64,000 nt of DNA, taken from positions 8,556,001 through 8,620,000 of the forward strand of contig OZ316894.1 in NCBI GenBank assembly GCA_973895155.1. Direction: 5' to 3'. Each line of letters begins with the position of its first letter. Position 1 is the stretch's first letter. The DNA comes from Marsupella aquatica. Lineage: Eukaryota; Marchantiophyta. Below are positions 45,058-56,860 of the stretch, one piece after another. The notes beneath the pieces were generated by a model that was given only the letters and a program-made list of their open reading frames with translations, did no database searches and was not told where the DNA came from. Position numbers and translations under genes: made by a program.

Positions 45058-45532
45058 TGTTGAGCATAGACGACGATCGCAACGGCAAGCCCATGAACCA
45101 TCCAACGCACAATAGTCGACACAAGAGATACGTGGTTCACCTCCTTGAGGCTACGTCCACGGGAACACACAAGAGAGCTTTACTGAACTCTAAGCCCGTC
45201 GGCTATACCGAGTCTCCACAGTGTAAGCTCTCCCTATCTCTCAAGTGGCTCCATAACAATGAGCCTTGGTTCTACCTCTCCAAGCACACATGCCTCTTAT
45301 GATATAGTGTGCAACTTAGTTGTACCTAACCACATAGTTGTACCTAACCACATAGTTGTACCTAATCACGTAGTTGTACCTAACCACATAGTTGTACCTA
45401 ATCACGTAGTTGTACCTAACCACATAGTTGTACCTAATCACGTAGTTGTACCTAACCACGTAGTTGTACCAACCCACGTTGTTGTACCAACCACGTCATA
45501 CCTAACCTAGACGTAAGAGTAAATACCCAACA
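45058..45532 (-). repeat. 5' LTR of the copia element
   Basis: 475 bp, essentially identical to 38930-39404. It carries the same ten-unit 18-bp minisatellite at 45317-45496. It would contain the element promoter. Confidence 0.96.
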
Positions 45533-45537
45533 GATCC

Positions 45538-47559
45538 TATCTAGCTTATAGCTCCTTAGAAATTTGTGCAGTTTAAAGCGGTTGAAACAAATAGAATAAG
45601 TGAACTATTTATACTGTAGTTATGAAGCTCAGATGAAAACAGAACTTTTGACATTGTTACCTGGATGGACATAGGCACATTACAGTGTCATGATACTCCC
45701 AGAACCTCACCGTATTATCATATGGAAGTGTAAGGTCACATGTGCGGTAACAATGGTAACCAAGGGAACTGAACCCCTTCAGTTGAATGAGAGCAGAGTC
45801 CACTGCAGGGACAGACCACTGGCAGAATCCACTGAAAACCTTATGTTGCAGGTCAAATACATGTCTACATGCCATAAGTGGAACAAAAGTGTAAAACATG
45901 TCATGCACTTAAGTTAAAAAAAAATTATTTGTGTCCATCAGGGTTGTGTGTGTCTGTCTAGGAATCATATTGTAATTGAATGAGACAATCAAGGGCCTTG
46001 TTTGTTTGTTTGTTTTTAAGTGAAAGGCGATAGTGTGCCTTTCCTAGAAGGCCACAGCGGACCCCACCAGTACAGAGAAATGCTCCTCATTTTGTGAGAG
46101 TACTTGATTCGTTTTTACTAGTTTATCCAAGTCGTATTATCACGACAAAGTTAGGTGAAAGTAGTATTTTGAGGGGTAACAAAATCTGGCCTACAATTCA
46201 AATGGGTTAAGAATGCCTGTAAAATAGTATAGAGCAGGTCGTGATAACATCCTGCTAAGTCACTGTCTAATTTGTTAACCCTGAGTTCACTTGTAAGGGC
46301 GAGGGGGAGAGACTGTTTTTACTGGCTAATCTCATTGTAATTGTCTACATCAGTTTACTGTTAGTGCTAACACTGGTGCATATGGGCATGAAAGACTCTC
46401 CCCACCCAGACTCTTTAAGCACATATTTACTCACAAACATAGTCTAAATATATAAAAAAAATGTTACCACATACATTATGACCTGTTGGGGCATCTTGAA
46501 TCTTACAATTTGATGGACCTTAACTCCCTAGTTATGGGTTACGGACACACAAAGTTATGGACTACAAAATTCATAGTCCATAACTTTTTGCCATAAGAAT
46601 TGGTCCTATGTCATTACCTTCAGTCACTGTAGAGGCTAGTGAAAGAAAAAAACAATAAAAACTTTTCCAGAACCTTTGTGAAGGAGTTATGACCATTCCT
46701 TTACGGCCAAATGTCATCGTGTGCTTGGAAATTATTGCTTCATTGTATGGAGTAGGTCATGAAGCACATGCTTGGGTCGCAAATTATAGTGTAAATGAGT
46801 TTCTCACCAACACCAACCATGGTTCGTGTCAAGGATTTTGCAGCAACTTTAGTATCACATCACTTTACTACAACTACTAACAACTATAGTATCACATCAC
46901 TTTACTACAACTATTGATATTGTCCTCCCGTAACAGAGATTCCCAGACAGTTTTTTCTATGGCAACTGAGTGGCTCGTGATGAACGAATTCCCTTCCCTG
47001 CTGTAGATTGTGGGATGCGACCGATCCTGAGGCTTCTGCTCATCAATGAGTGACTCGTTCGGTGACGGTTCAGAACTAAAATCCTCAGCTACTTCGTGTC
47101 CAGGTACTTCGTGTCCAAGTTACAGTTCATTCGGGCCACACTGACCTTCAGCACAACGAGCACAACGAGCACAACGAGCACAAAGAGGGTCCTTTGGCAG
47201 CAGTACATGACTTGATAGTTCAGGGCCTAAAAGGAAGATCAGTACAGGCCTGTTTTCAGACAGAAATGGTCTGCTGCTCTTCAGCAGGGAATAGACTGAT
47301 CGTGTTTCCTATTTTTTGCTAAATGGAATTGTGCGGTGCTCGTTGTACCTAGATTTTTTAACATATGATCTGCAATTTGCTTCTAGGAATTCTGCTCTGT
47401 GGAGTCTAGTGGGGAGATACTCTGGTCTTGAGGCTGTGCTTTTGGCTCCCAATTGCTGCTTGGAAGAAGATAGAGCTAGCTTAGGCATTTTTGTTCGACG
47501 GGTTTGATTTGCATTGAAAGGCTTGACATCAGGGTTTGGGAGGAAATCGAGTTGGGAAG
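45538..47559. other. Gene-free stretch upstream of the Maf gene
   Basis: Contains a 37-bp duplication (AGTATCACATCACTTTACTA core at 46851 and 46888) and four 9-bp AGCACAACG units at about 47152-47188. Unidentified short frames only. The last few hundred bases should hold the Maf promoter; I see no clear TATA box. Confidence 0.4.
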
Positions 47560-48216
47560 ATGTTGATTCAGCATCTTCCTCTGCTTTCAAAAAAATACAT
47601 TGTGCTAGCTTCAGCCTCTCCTCGCAGAGCTGAGCTCATTCAAGGGCTAGGCTTAAAAGCCTCCATCATACCATCCACATTTGAGGAAAACCTCGACAAG
47701 TCAACATTTTCGAGCCCGGGAGACTATGCCTTGGCGACGGCGAAGCAAAAAGCCCTAGAGGTGGCGAAGCAGATTCACGATGGCCGACTCGCCGACTTAG
47801 TCATCGGAGCTGATACGGTCGTTGAGCTGGAAGGAGTGGTTCTGGAGAAGCCACAGGATGCAAAAGATGCGGTTCGAATGCTCTCCAGTCTGAGTGGTCG
47901 ACAGCACACAGTCTACACTGGGGTTACTCTTGTTCTTCCACATGCTCGTGATCCGAAGTCAGGTCAGCCACCACTAACGCGAGAGTTTTGGGAGCAAACC
48001 GAGGTACAGTTTGCCAAGCTAGAACGGGAAGCCATAGATGCTTACGTTACCTCTGGAGAACCCATGGGCAAGGCAGGCGCTTATGGAATACAAGGAACCG
48101 GCGGTTCATTTGTGAAAGGTATACATGGCTGCTACTTCAATGTGATGGGGTTCCCTGTACATCGTTTTGCCGAGGAGGTGGACACCTTGATTAAAGCAGG
48201 CTACTTGGAATCTTGA
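47560..48216 (+). CDS. Maf-like nucleotide pyrophosphatase, intronless
   Basis: 218 residues from the ATG at 47560; the frame is open a little further upstream but without an ATG. Maf/YhdE/YceF proteins hydrolyse non-canonical or modified nucleoside triphosphates to monophosphates and pyrophosphate, cleaning the nucleotide pool. Motifs: VLASASPRRAELIQGLGL at the N-terminus, the FEENLD acidic patch, VIGADTVV, EKPQDAKDAVRMLSSLSGRQHTVYTGV, and EAIDAYVTSGEPMGKAGAYGIQG with the following GG. All expected conserved blocks are present and the length is normal. No targeting peptide is obvious. The single exon could reflect ancestral structure or a retrocopy. A 51-bp duplication starts inside the last codons. 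Confidence 0.93.
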   Translation: MLIQHLPLLSKKYIVLASASPRRAELIQGLGLKASIIPSTFEENLDKSTFSSPGDYALATAKQKALEVAKQIHDGRLADLVIGADTVVELEGVVLEKPQDAKDAVRMLSSLSGRQHTVYTGVTLVLPHARDPKSGQPPLTREFWEQTEVQFAKLEREAIDAYVTSGEPMGKAGAYGIQGTGGSFVKGIHGCYFNVMGFPVHRFAEEVDTLIKAGYLES

Positions 48217-48312
48217 TAGAAATACGCACATCTCGAATATGTGTTTAGGCTAGATTGTTCTTCTTGATAGAAATACGCGCATCTCGAATATTTGTTTAGG
48301 CTAGATTGTTCT
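48211..48312 (+). repeat. 51-bp tandem duplication across the Maf stop codon
   Basis: TCTTGATAGAAATACGC... is present at 48211-48261 and 48262-48312 with two or three differences. The first copy includes the Maf stop (TGA, with TAG next), so the second lies in the 3' UTR. Confidence 0.92.
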
Positions 48313-50658
48313 TTTGGCATGAGGAAGATAGTGGACATTTGTGAAGCCTCTGAGAAAATTGTCTCTAGTTTCGGGAAAAGTGAAGCATTTGTACTTCCCA
48401 AATCAAAGAACGGTAAGATCAAAGTTTGCAGAAAGGGCTTTGAACACATGTAGTAATGGGATGTTTGTGAGGTTTGACTACAATGTGACCCTGTTGCTTT
48501 TGAGGGTCAAGCAATTTCCGTATAATATTGAACACCACACTGGGTAAGAAAGAATGAGTCTCACATTCAGGGTACTCTGTACAATGCAGTCGGGCGACAC
48601 AGACAAGAGATGGTGTACCAGTTTTAAGATGTGGGTATTTCCTTTAGTGAATGATCTAGACAACGAGTGTTCTTAGGTATTGTACTCACTGATTGTCACC
48701 TAAATCTTAAAACAAGGCATTATGATCGCATAAGATCTTGTCCACTGTAAATTCCTTCGTGCACTACCTCCAGGGAGCCTGAAAACTGTGTGCCGTAAAG
48801 CGATACAATGAGAACAATGAGTTCTCAACTTGTACCCTAGTATCTCCAGCCCCCTTCTCGGCCATTAAGAGGTTGTCTAGCAGGCGTTGAAAGTTGGAAA
48901 AATTTTGGCTTGAATTATTTTGCACATACCGACATTGATCGATATTTTCTGCTCAAGGGCATGTGAAGGCTCTCGCGCTGCCGCTTTTTGGGGATCCAAA
49001 TGACCTAGTGATGCCATACCGCAGGGGCTGAATTCCTGAGCTGAATTGTGGGCCAAACTCATTGTTGGTCATGGGTTTCCATGCAATTAATCACTTGAAT
49101 GCGGAATTGTGCTTTATTTCAAATAATAATGTCCACAATGCAGGGTCGGCAAAAAATTCAATTCGAAAAATGTCTTTGGGTTGGATTGGGTTAAGATTTT
49201 GTGGGTATTGACACAGGAGCCGCAGAAGTTCTTGGAATGGTTTGCAAACAGCAGTGTCGTGGTGAAATTTGTCGTCAAGAAATATCATACTTGGAGTAAT
49301 TAGCACTGGAGACAAGGGACCTATGCCCAGTTGATGATTACGATCATCGCTAGCTAATTTATCGACTCTTAGTAGATTCTGCCATGGTTCTTCGTAGATT
49401 AAGCCATGGTGTACCTGGTGCCGACAGACTGTGACACTGAATTAGGAAAGGCCACTCAAGAAAACTAATATCAAACGTAATTCATATCCTCATAGAATTG
49501 CTCTAAACCGCCTTTCTTAAAGCTTTTGATGCCTGAGCGACATAGGTAGCGGTTTCAGTCAGATTTAGCCACCTGTCAGCGCCTTGATGTGATGGGTAAA
49601 GCGGTACGGCTCCATAGGTTCTCGATGAATGATTGTGAAATATAGCCCATGAGATCGATCAGGATATCTACTCACATTCACAAATTTATGATCTAGAGCT
49701 TTCACTTTTATCAAGATGATCTTGCAAACCAGAAAAATCAAGGCCCATAAGTCTCTACACAGCTGGACTGGAAAAGCGAACCAGAATTGAGGTGCGATGC
49801 AATTGTCAACCAAAGCTAATCTTGATGTAGCACAATGGTGCAATTTCTCTCAAGAGGCCGACTGTCTGGTATCCAACTCCAGAGTCTCCAATACCAAAAG
49901 TTTTCAGTGCCTTTTGACCCACTTGGCTCAATTGATCAAAATCCACAATAGTTCCACCCACCCTTCGGCATCTTAGCAAATAGCCTCGTGTAAAGAAAAG
50001 CCTTAAAATGTAAGCGAGAGATGCAATAGTCAAAGTATGCAGAATCGGTCATTATCATTTTAATCAGGTAAGTTTGTGTCGTGGTTTGTCATCACTAACA
50101 TCCGACTTTCATAAACGCGCAAGCTAACTCCGCTATACGCCAATAATTTCATCGAGGTCTAGCTTTGATGCACATTCTAAAGGTCGTAAGGTCGTAAGGC
50201 CTGGACTTTGTCATTTGCTTCAGTCACGCTTTCTAACTAGCGTTGTAGATAATTTAAAATTTTGATCAGGAGACCTGTCTGGCTATTTAATGAGTCCATA
50301 AAATCTTTACACATACCACTTTAGTGAGAGTTCTAACGGTGCAGCCTGAACTTCAACACTCAATTTTCTCCTTCTCTGCTACAGTAGTTTCCGACTCTAC
50401 ACCTGTATTGTTCCACTTTGATTCTACGAGAGTGTGAGATATGATGCTCTCTCCCTATGGATCGATCCTCAGAACCTAAAGCCCTTTCATATGTTCTCTC
50501 CATACCAACTTAGAACTTTTAATCAAAGGCATCGGATTCACTCATCGCACTAGTTAAATTGTCGCTCTTTCTGTAGATTGTTTGACTTGTAGCACATCCA
50601 CTGGTGCTGATTAATGTGATCGACTTTTTGTACAATAAGCGAGAGTTCAATTCTGATT
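48313..50658. other. Gene-free stretch
   Basis: No recognisable gene. The - strand frames at 49565-49843 and 49806-50033 show no known domain. The right end is the probable 3' UTR of the oxygenase gene. Confidence 0.4.
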
Positions 50659-52686
50659 TCAAAGCTTAAATTCATCAAGAAGGAAGAGCCCGTCTTTGGA
50701 AGCAGACATGCTTTGATCCTTGTACCTGGTTGCTAGTACGTGTTTGAGGTAGTCGCCCTGAGTGAAAGGCCTGTACAATCGATGGTGGCTGTCATCCACA
50801 ACTTCCTCAGGAGCAGATATGGAAACGTCCTTATCTACATTCATAAAAGCTGCAAGCGAGAAACGGTGTATTGATTCGTTGACCACCACGCGATGCAACA
50901 CGCTCTTAAAAACACCATTGGTCCATGCCTGCAAATACACACCAAAAAGAAATGTTTTCCAGTCAGACAGCCCTTCTTACCCAGGATCTAATAAGCTAGG
51001 AGAAAAAATGACCACTTCCATACGATCGAAGCGGCTCAAAACTGAAAATCAAGGGAAAGCTAATAAGGTATCATAAATGTTCAAAGATGTGATCCATAAA
51101 ACAGGATACGAAGAGCACCTTTCATCAGTGGATCGATGCATCTTTTAGTATCAATCAGTCTTTTCAGACAACAACGAAAGCTGAATTTCACATGACGACA
51201 TTTAACAGGCTCCACTCTCTCCTTGAGCTATGGACTCTATGACTACACTTAGAGAAATATAAAATTGAGGTATTAGTTCCATTATGCTACAACGCATTAT
51301 TTTATAACGATGTATGATTGATTTCATTGACGACACCCTGAAATCAACTTTTGCAACGCGTTTGCTGTTAGCTCAGGTTCCATAAGAAAGACTCATGATT
51401 CAAAATTTCACAAGCGTGATTTAAGGAAGGGGCACAGATTCCAAGAGAATGACTTACGTGCAAAATATCCCCAACGTTGACAACAAGAGCCCCTTCTATT
51501 GGCTTGATACCAATCCAGTCTCCATCTTTTTGTATTTGCAGCCCTCCGACTTTGTCTTGTATTAACAGAGTTAAACTGCAACCATCCGTATGACTGCTAG
51601 CACCCAGAACATCTGAAGGCCGAGGACACGCTGGATAAAAATTCCAACGCAATCGCGTCCTCTTTGAATCCAAGTGCTGCGAGAAGAAGTCTGTTGAAAG
51701 CCCCAAACTTTCGGCAATCAGATAATGGAGTTGTTCGTTGATGTCTTCTGCCCTAGAGCAGAACTTGATCACTGCGTCCCTGTAGGTGATAAACAAATTT
51801 GTGCGAGGCACATTTAGATCAATTGCTGAGAGCACAATTTGTTTTTAATTCGAGGGGCACACAACTCCAAATTAAAATGGACAAATCAAACTGCAATTAC
51901 ACCTAGAAAAATCGAAGCTCACCTAAATTCTGGATTTCCTTCAGGCCAGATTTCGCTGATAATCTGATCTATGTTATTTGGCGGAAACATCAGGCTCTCT
52001 GCCCAGTGTAAGGCCGAACCCTTCTCATCAGTGTTGTCACCAATATAGGTTCGTCCTTCAGGCCCCCCCCGTCCCAAAATCTGCTTAATTTCCGCAGGCA
52101 ATTCAAAGAACTTCAATCCCACAGATTGCACTGCCCTCAACTCATCCACAGTAAGACCATGATTGACAAGTTGAAAAAACCCCCACTCAGCAGCAGCATT
52201 GTGTATTTGCTTTATAGTTCCAGCTCTGTCTGTCTCCGCTAGAGAGAGATCTATCACCGGGATGTCTCCCAATTTAGTCCACTCGTCATGTCTCACTTTT
52301 GGGCGTTCTCCCTCACTCACTGTCAAATCTTTCAACAATTCTTCTCCACCCTCTCTGGTATTTCGAAGGTGCTCCAATATCTCAAGAACGGTGCCTGGTC
52401 TTCCACTCTCCACTGGTGGGATCGAGAACGGAGTAGCACTAGAAGGAACAGCCGGGGCTGCAATGTTCCCCACCTTACTTTTCAGCCGAAGTCTAATGCA
52501 TCCTCCAGTTCTTTGCGGCAATGCCAAGCTGGGTGCTAGACCACCCAATTTACATTCGACTGAAGCAGCTCCACTCCATGGATTGAGACGGGTAGTGCAA
52601 AGGCCATGACCAAGTCCCGTCAGCGTGAGTAACATTGTTGTATGCAGCTGGAATGGGAAGCCTGGGCGGATTCCGGTCCTTGTCAA
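50659..52686 (-). CDS. 2-oxoglutarate/Fe(II)-dependent dioxygenase (DOXC type), three exons
   Basis: Coding exons in transcript order are 52686-51923, 51779-51458 and 50928-50659. They have GT-AG borders (GTGAGC...TACAG; GTAAGT...TGCAG) and join in frame to 451 residues. Iron ligands: His318 and Asp320 in SSHTDGCSLTLL, and His374 in VLHRVVVN. Arg384 and Ser386 (RFS) bind 2-oxoglutarate. The N-terminal DIOX_N part has IPVIDLS and AAEWGFFQLVNHGLT. Enzymes of this class hydroxylate or desaturate small molecules such as flavonoids, hormones and alkaloids; the substrate cannot be read here. The core resembles the broad DOXC group more than the GA oxidases I know. About 135 residues precede the DIOX_N domain, longer than usual and with few acidic residues at the start, so a plastid transit peptide is possible. 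An internal Met at residue 18 could be the true start. Confidence 0.88.
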
Positions 52687-52932
52687 CTTTTGAATTTGTT
52701 ATGCAGCGTGGGCCTCACCGAATGAGTCGATGGACCTCGTTGAATTACCGCAAGTGAAATACTGCAAACAAATCTAGCCAGATGAATAGAGTACAAATTG
52801 GACGAACAATTAGCCAACCAAGTCTAAAACTCTTGCTCTGCAAGTAAGCAGAGACAACCAAAGCTGGCACTGTAACCACCTCCCGTTGTTCCAGCTGAGT
52901 CGAAAGGTTGTGGGCAACATGATTGGCTCGTG

Positions 52933-53210
52933 ATACCCGCTTTTTTGAGACGTCCCAGATGTCCAGTCCCTGAGTGGAGAGATCAGACGTGTTCTGTCCT
53001 GGTGTAAAGATCTGATATTTCTCTTCATTACGCGTGTTCAGTTTCTGGCAAGGGGTTTGTGGGTGGTCCCAAATGTCCTGTCTCTTGGTCGAGTGATCAG
53101 ACTTGTTCTGCTGTGAGTATCTGGTATTTCCTTTACTACGTGGGCACTTCTCAGACTTGTTCTTATGTATGGCATCTCCTTTACTACGTGTGCACTTTTT
53201 GGCTTGGCAA
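52933..53210. repeat. Tandem repeats upstream of the oxygenase gene
   Basis: GTCCCAGATGTCC...GATCAGACGTGTTCTG...TTACGCGTG at 52952 recurs from about 53066 as GTCCCAAATGTCC...GATCAGACTTGTTCTG...CTACGTG. A third, shorter copy of the second half follows (53151-53200). The repeats are in the presumed promoter of the - strand gene. Confidence 0.7.
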
Positions 53211-53252
53211 AAGGGCTTTTGCAGGTTTTGGTAAAAGGGCTTTTGCAGGACC
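53207..53252. repeat. Short tandem duplication
   Basis: AAAAGGGCTTTTGCAGG occurs twice in a row with a short spacer. Confidence 0.8.
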
Positions 53253-53320
53253 TACACTAAGAGTGAAACTTCTACAGTAGAACCTCATTCTGGGGGCCGA
53301 GCTGGGCATAAGTATAATTG

Positions 53321-53353
53321 AGGGAGGGGGGTGGAGGGGGGGGAGGAGGAGGT
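53321..53353 (+). other. G-rich run, possible G-quadruplex
   Basis: At least four runs of three or more G occur within about 33 bp (AGGGAGGGGGG, then GGAGGGGGGGGG and GGAGG). The run lies some 640 bp upstream of the oxygenase ATG. Folding is inferred from composition only. Confidence 0.6.
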
Positions 53354-55945
53354 GTAGAAGATAGGGATTGGGGACATGGTGAGTCTGTGTGAAAAGTCAC
53401 TAGACACCAATGATTCTAGTCACTAGAATCAAACAGGTAATGGAATTCAATAATGGGGCAATCAGGCTACTCTGAATTAAATCACAAGTTCCCATATCGA
53501 GTATTGCGGGTAGCCAGAGCTCTTTAATATACAGTACTTATCATTATGTTTAAGAAAGAGTATATTGTATTTTCAGGAGTTTCCGAGTATCATTGTCATC
53601 TCATTTGTTCATCCTAGGGGCTGATCTATGGCTCAGAATGTAGATCTCACCAATATTTATGTTCCATAACAATACTGTATATAAAAGTAGTTCATTTTTC
53701 AAGAAAATCATGAAAAAACATTTTTAGGGCACCAAAGTCCTAGGATGGGAAGTGTCATGGAGTCTTTTCACCAAGGCAAATGAACAGTGGCCGGTCAGGG
53801 GCAAGGCCCATTTTGCAGAGACAGTTGTGATTAAAGATTTTAAGCAACTAGTTTGGGAAGTTTACATTATAAAGGCCATGGAATTTAGAGACGCCAATAG
53901 TGTTAGAGAATCCACTTCAACTACATTGCGGCCTACCCAACTCATTCATTCAAGTTACAACTAGTTCACAAATGTTGTGTGTACATTTATAATTGTAAAA
54001 CTACAGAAAATGACTTCCTTAACCTCCACTGGTCCTCCTGGAACCAGTTGCCAGGATGAATTGCTGTTAATACCAATTGTTCTACAAAGTGGTTTTATGG
54101 GTTGCTTAAACTCCCTATAGTTACCCTACAGTTTGACCAGTGTCTTCTAAGACATATACAATGAAGAACTTTGTAATGAAGGCAGCTACTCCCGTGGCAG
54201 TGTAAGCTTCACCAAATAGTAATTTGTTGTAGCCTTGGGTGGATAGGTTGAAACAGTAAGTTTTCTGTGGGTATTCCCAAAATGCTGGAGATTTGTTTTC
54301 CAGGTAGTTTTTGTGCCTGTGTCAGATTTGACATATAATAGTATGGACTCTTTTTGTGGCAGTGCCAGATTTGACACGTCATAGATGGAGTGGCCAAGCT
54401 TTAGGGTTTACTTAGGGTTTTCCTTGGAATGGGATTTGTGTTTTATAAATTGACAATGATAGGGAAGGGGAAACAGGCAGCCCAGCAATGAGGCAAAAAA
54501 GAACACAGCCCACCATGGAGGCCAAAGACCAAGTACCAGCCACAAGAAACTCGCCCTGACAGAACAAACAGAGGCCCTACATCAAGGCCCAAACCCATCC
54601 CCCAACCCAGCAGTGCTTTGGCAGAAGAGAAGCGTGCCAAAGCCCAAAGAACCCCCATCAAGTTACACCATATGTCATCCTAAGACAGTAAGTTAACAGA
54701 GATAATATGGCTACCACCCTGGTCAGCCACCTGCACCTTTGTGCATCAAAAATCCACCCCTTGGCCTGAAGCAGATATGACTGCTTCTGCCCAAAAGGGG
54801 TCGCCTGCCAACGACCTCCAAAAGGACCAAACCCAAGTTAAAGATCCTCCTGCCCCAGTGTTAGAACACATGTGCATTGCGGCCCGACCATTACTGCCAC
54901 ATAACTTGATAAAGCACAAATAGCTTGGCAGCACCTGCCCCGTCCCTGCTCATGGCATCATCCAGCATGGCCAGCAGCCCGCCCCCAACCAGTAATTGCA
55001 TCTCCTAAAGAGAAGATGATGATAAAGACTTCTAGATCTTTAGAAAAATCACTTAGTGTAATGATGAACAAACGAGCCTGAAAAAGCTTCTCTGCCAAAA
55101 ACATGTTAATGGCTAGAAATGTGTTCAACAAACAAGCTGAGAAAGCTTTTTGCCAAATCATGTTTGTGTTAGAAACGTGTTCCGTTGGATACATAAAGTT
55201 AGCATTCTGGAGGCATGTTTTCTTCACTTACAAAATCATACCATGTGAGCACAGTGTTGCCTTCATTATGGCATTTGTATCTCATTATCCTAAACTATAA
55301 TACACAGTTGCGTCACTTTTTAGAGTGATCTACATTCAAATTTGCAGAGCACAAAAATTAAAAAATCTGATCAAAAGTAAGTAATAAAGCCAAAGTGTCA
55401 ATTGAGTTTAGTGTGACACCAAAAGTTGCACCATTCTTTAAGACAAGCCAAAGAATCACACCATACACCCAAAAAAGCGAAAGACTTTAATTAACACAAT
55501 GCACAAGAATCAATGCACTAGGATCAAGGAGGATACTCCCTCCATGATCCATGCACTTAAGTATTGTACATACTCAGATGCAAGTAAATATTCTACATAT
55601 TCAATATTGTGTGCAACATAGTTTTGTATAATAGTGGTAAGAGGAGTTTAATTGCTAATAATATTTTAGTCACTTGATCTATAAAGAATTGTTCAATAAA
55701 AAATTGTTCTCCCGATATTTGTGTTGATTTTAGAGTCATTTGCACTGTCATTTTTAATGCCAAAAAACAAAACTAATAAGGCCCAAAGACATAGTGAAAT
55801 GCATGGCACGGGCGTTGATGGCAAGGTGTCGGGCGAGGGGCACACTTGCAATGTAGGGCAGCCCCTCAAAGGGCTCCAGTCGCGCATGGGTGGGGATGGG
55901 CAAGGGGAACGGCGAGTGAGTGAAGTGATGGTGAAATGGGGAAAA
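53354..55945. other. Gene-free stretch
   Basis: No recognisable gene; short frames without known domains. AT-rich between 55320 and 55740. Confidence 0.4.
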
Positions 55946-56350
55946 TGTTGAGTATAGACGACATTCGCAACGGCAAGCCCATGAACCATCCAACGCACAA
56001 GAATCGACACAGAGAGATACGTGGTTCACTTCCACGGGAACACACAAGCTTAGAGCTTTACTGCACTCTAGGCCGACCGGTCATACCAAGCATCCACAGC
56101 ACAAGCTCTCCCTATCTCTTAACTAGCTCCGTAACAATGAACCTAAGTTCCACCAGGGTCTGGCATCAGCCCTGGCTATATGCACAACAGCACAACCGCT
56201 AACATTAGCTAAGTCCTAACCCGAGTTAGCCTAACTGTAGTTAGCTCATGAGTCACAAGACTAGAGCAATATCTAACAAACTCCCCCTTGACTCTTGTCT
56301 TGGGGACTGGACTAAATGCTACCATATGGAATCCTCAGCGGGAAATTCTA
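55946..56350 (-). mobile_element. Remnant of a related copia element (LTR plus adjacent internal sequence)
   Basis: TGTTGAGTATAGACGAC...CTAACA (55946-56278, 333 bp) is clearly related to the LTRs of the complete element (GCAACGGCAAGCCCATGAAC, AGATACGTGGTTCAC). The following CTCCCCCTTGACTCTTGTCT and CCTCAGCGGGAAATTCTAGG match the region inside the 3' LTR. The 18-bp minisatellite is absent. The rest of the element is missing. Confidence 0.88.
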
Positions 56351-56369
56351 GGACAATCTCCTCTCTCCT

Positions 56370-56860
56370 TGACTTTTTATTTCATAACATCTTTCACATA
56401 ACGAAAACTTGGGTGAAACGACACCTTTTTTCTTATAACATCTTTTACTTCACGATATCTTTGGCAAAATGACACATTTTTCTTATCAACATGTTTCACA
56501 TAATGGCATCTTTAGCAAAATGACTTCTTTTTCTTAACCACATCTTTTTACTTCATGACATCTTTCATATAACAACATCTTGGGTGACACGACATCATTT
56601 TCTTAACGACATCTTTTGTGCAACGCACAGGTATTGTCCCTCAACGATGTCTTGGCCGACAAGACGTCTTTTCCCTCAATGACGTCTTTGCTGACATGAC
56701 ATTTTTTTTTTCAACGACATCTTGGTTGACATGACAATTTTTTCTTGACAACATCTTGACCGACACGACATCTTTTCTCTCCACGATCTCTTGACCAACA
56801 GGACATCTTTTCTTTCAACGACCTCTTGGCTGACATGACTTACTTTGTACAACTCACTGG
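56370..56860 (+). repeat. Degenerate short-unit array (about 36-40 bp)
   Basis: A poorly conserved unit of the type CAACGACATCTTGGCTGACA-YGACATCTTTTCTTT repeats more than ten times with many substitutions and length changes. Read forward it is pyrimidine-rich. It starts where recognisable copia sequence ends. Confidence 0.7.

Larger units (their letters stand above)
38930..45532 (-). mobile_element. Complete Ty1/copia LTR retrotransposon (6603 bp)
   Basis: Two 475-bp LTRs (TGTTG...CAACA) flank gag and pol in the copia order protease-integrase-reverse transcriptase-RNase H, read on the - strand. The target duplication GATCC is present on both sides (38925-38929 and 45533-45537). A primer-binding site for initiator-Met tRNA and a polypurine tract sit at the expected places. 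The LTRs differ at one position that I noticed (A/G, CCACAATGT at 39091 against CCACAGTGT), so insertion is recent. Oddities: a single in-frame UGA between gag and pol, and an unusual protease motif. Confidence 0.97.
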
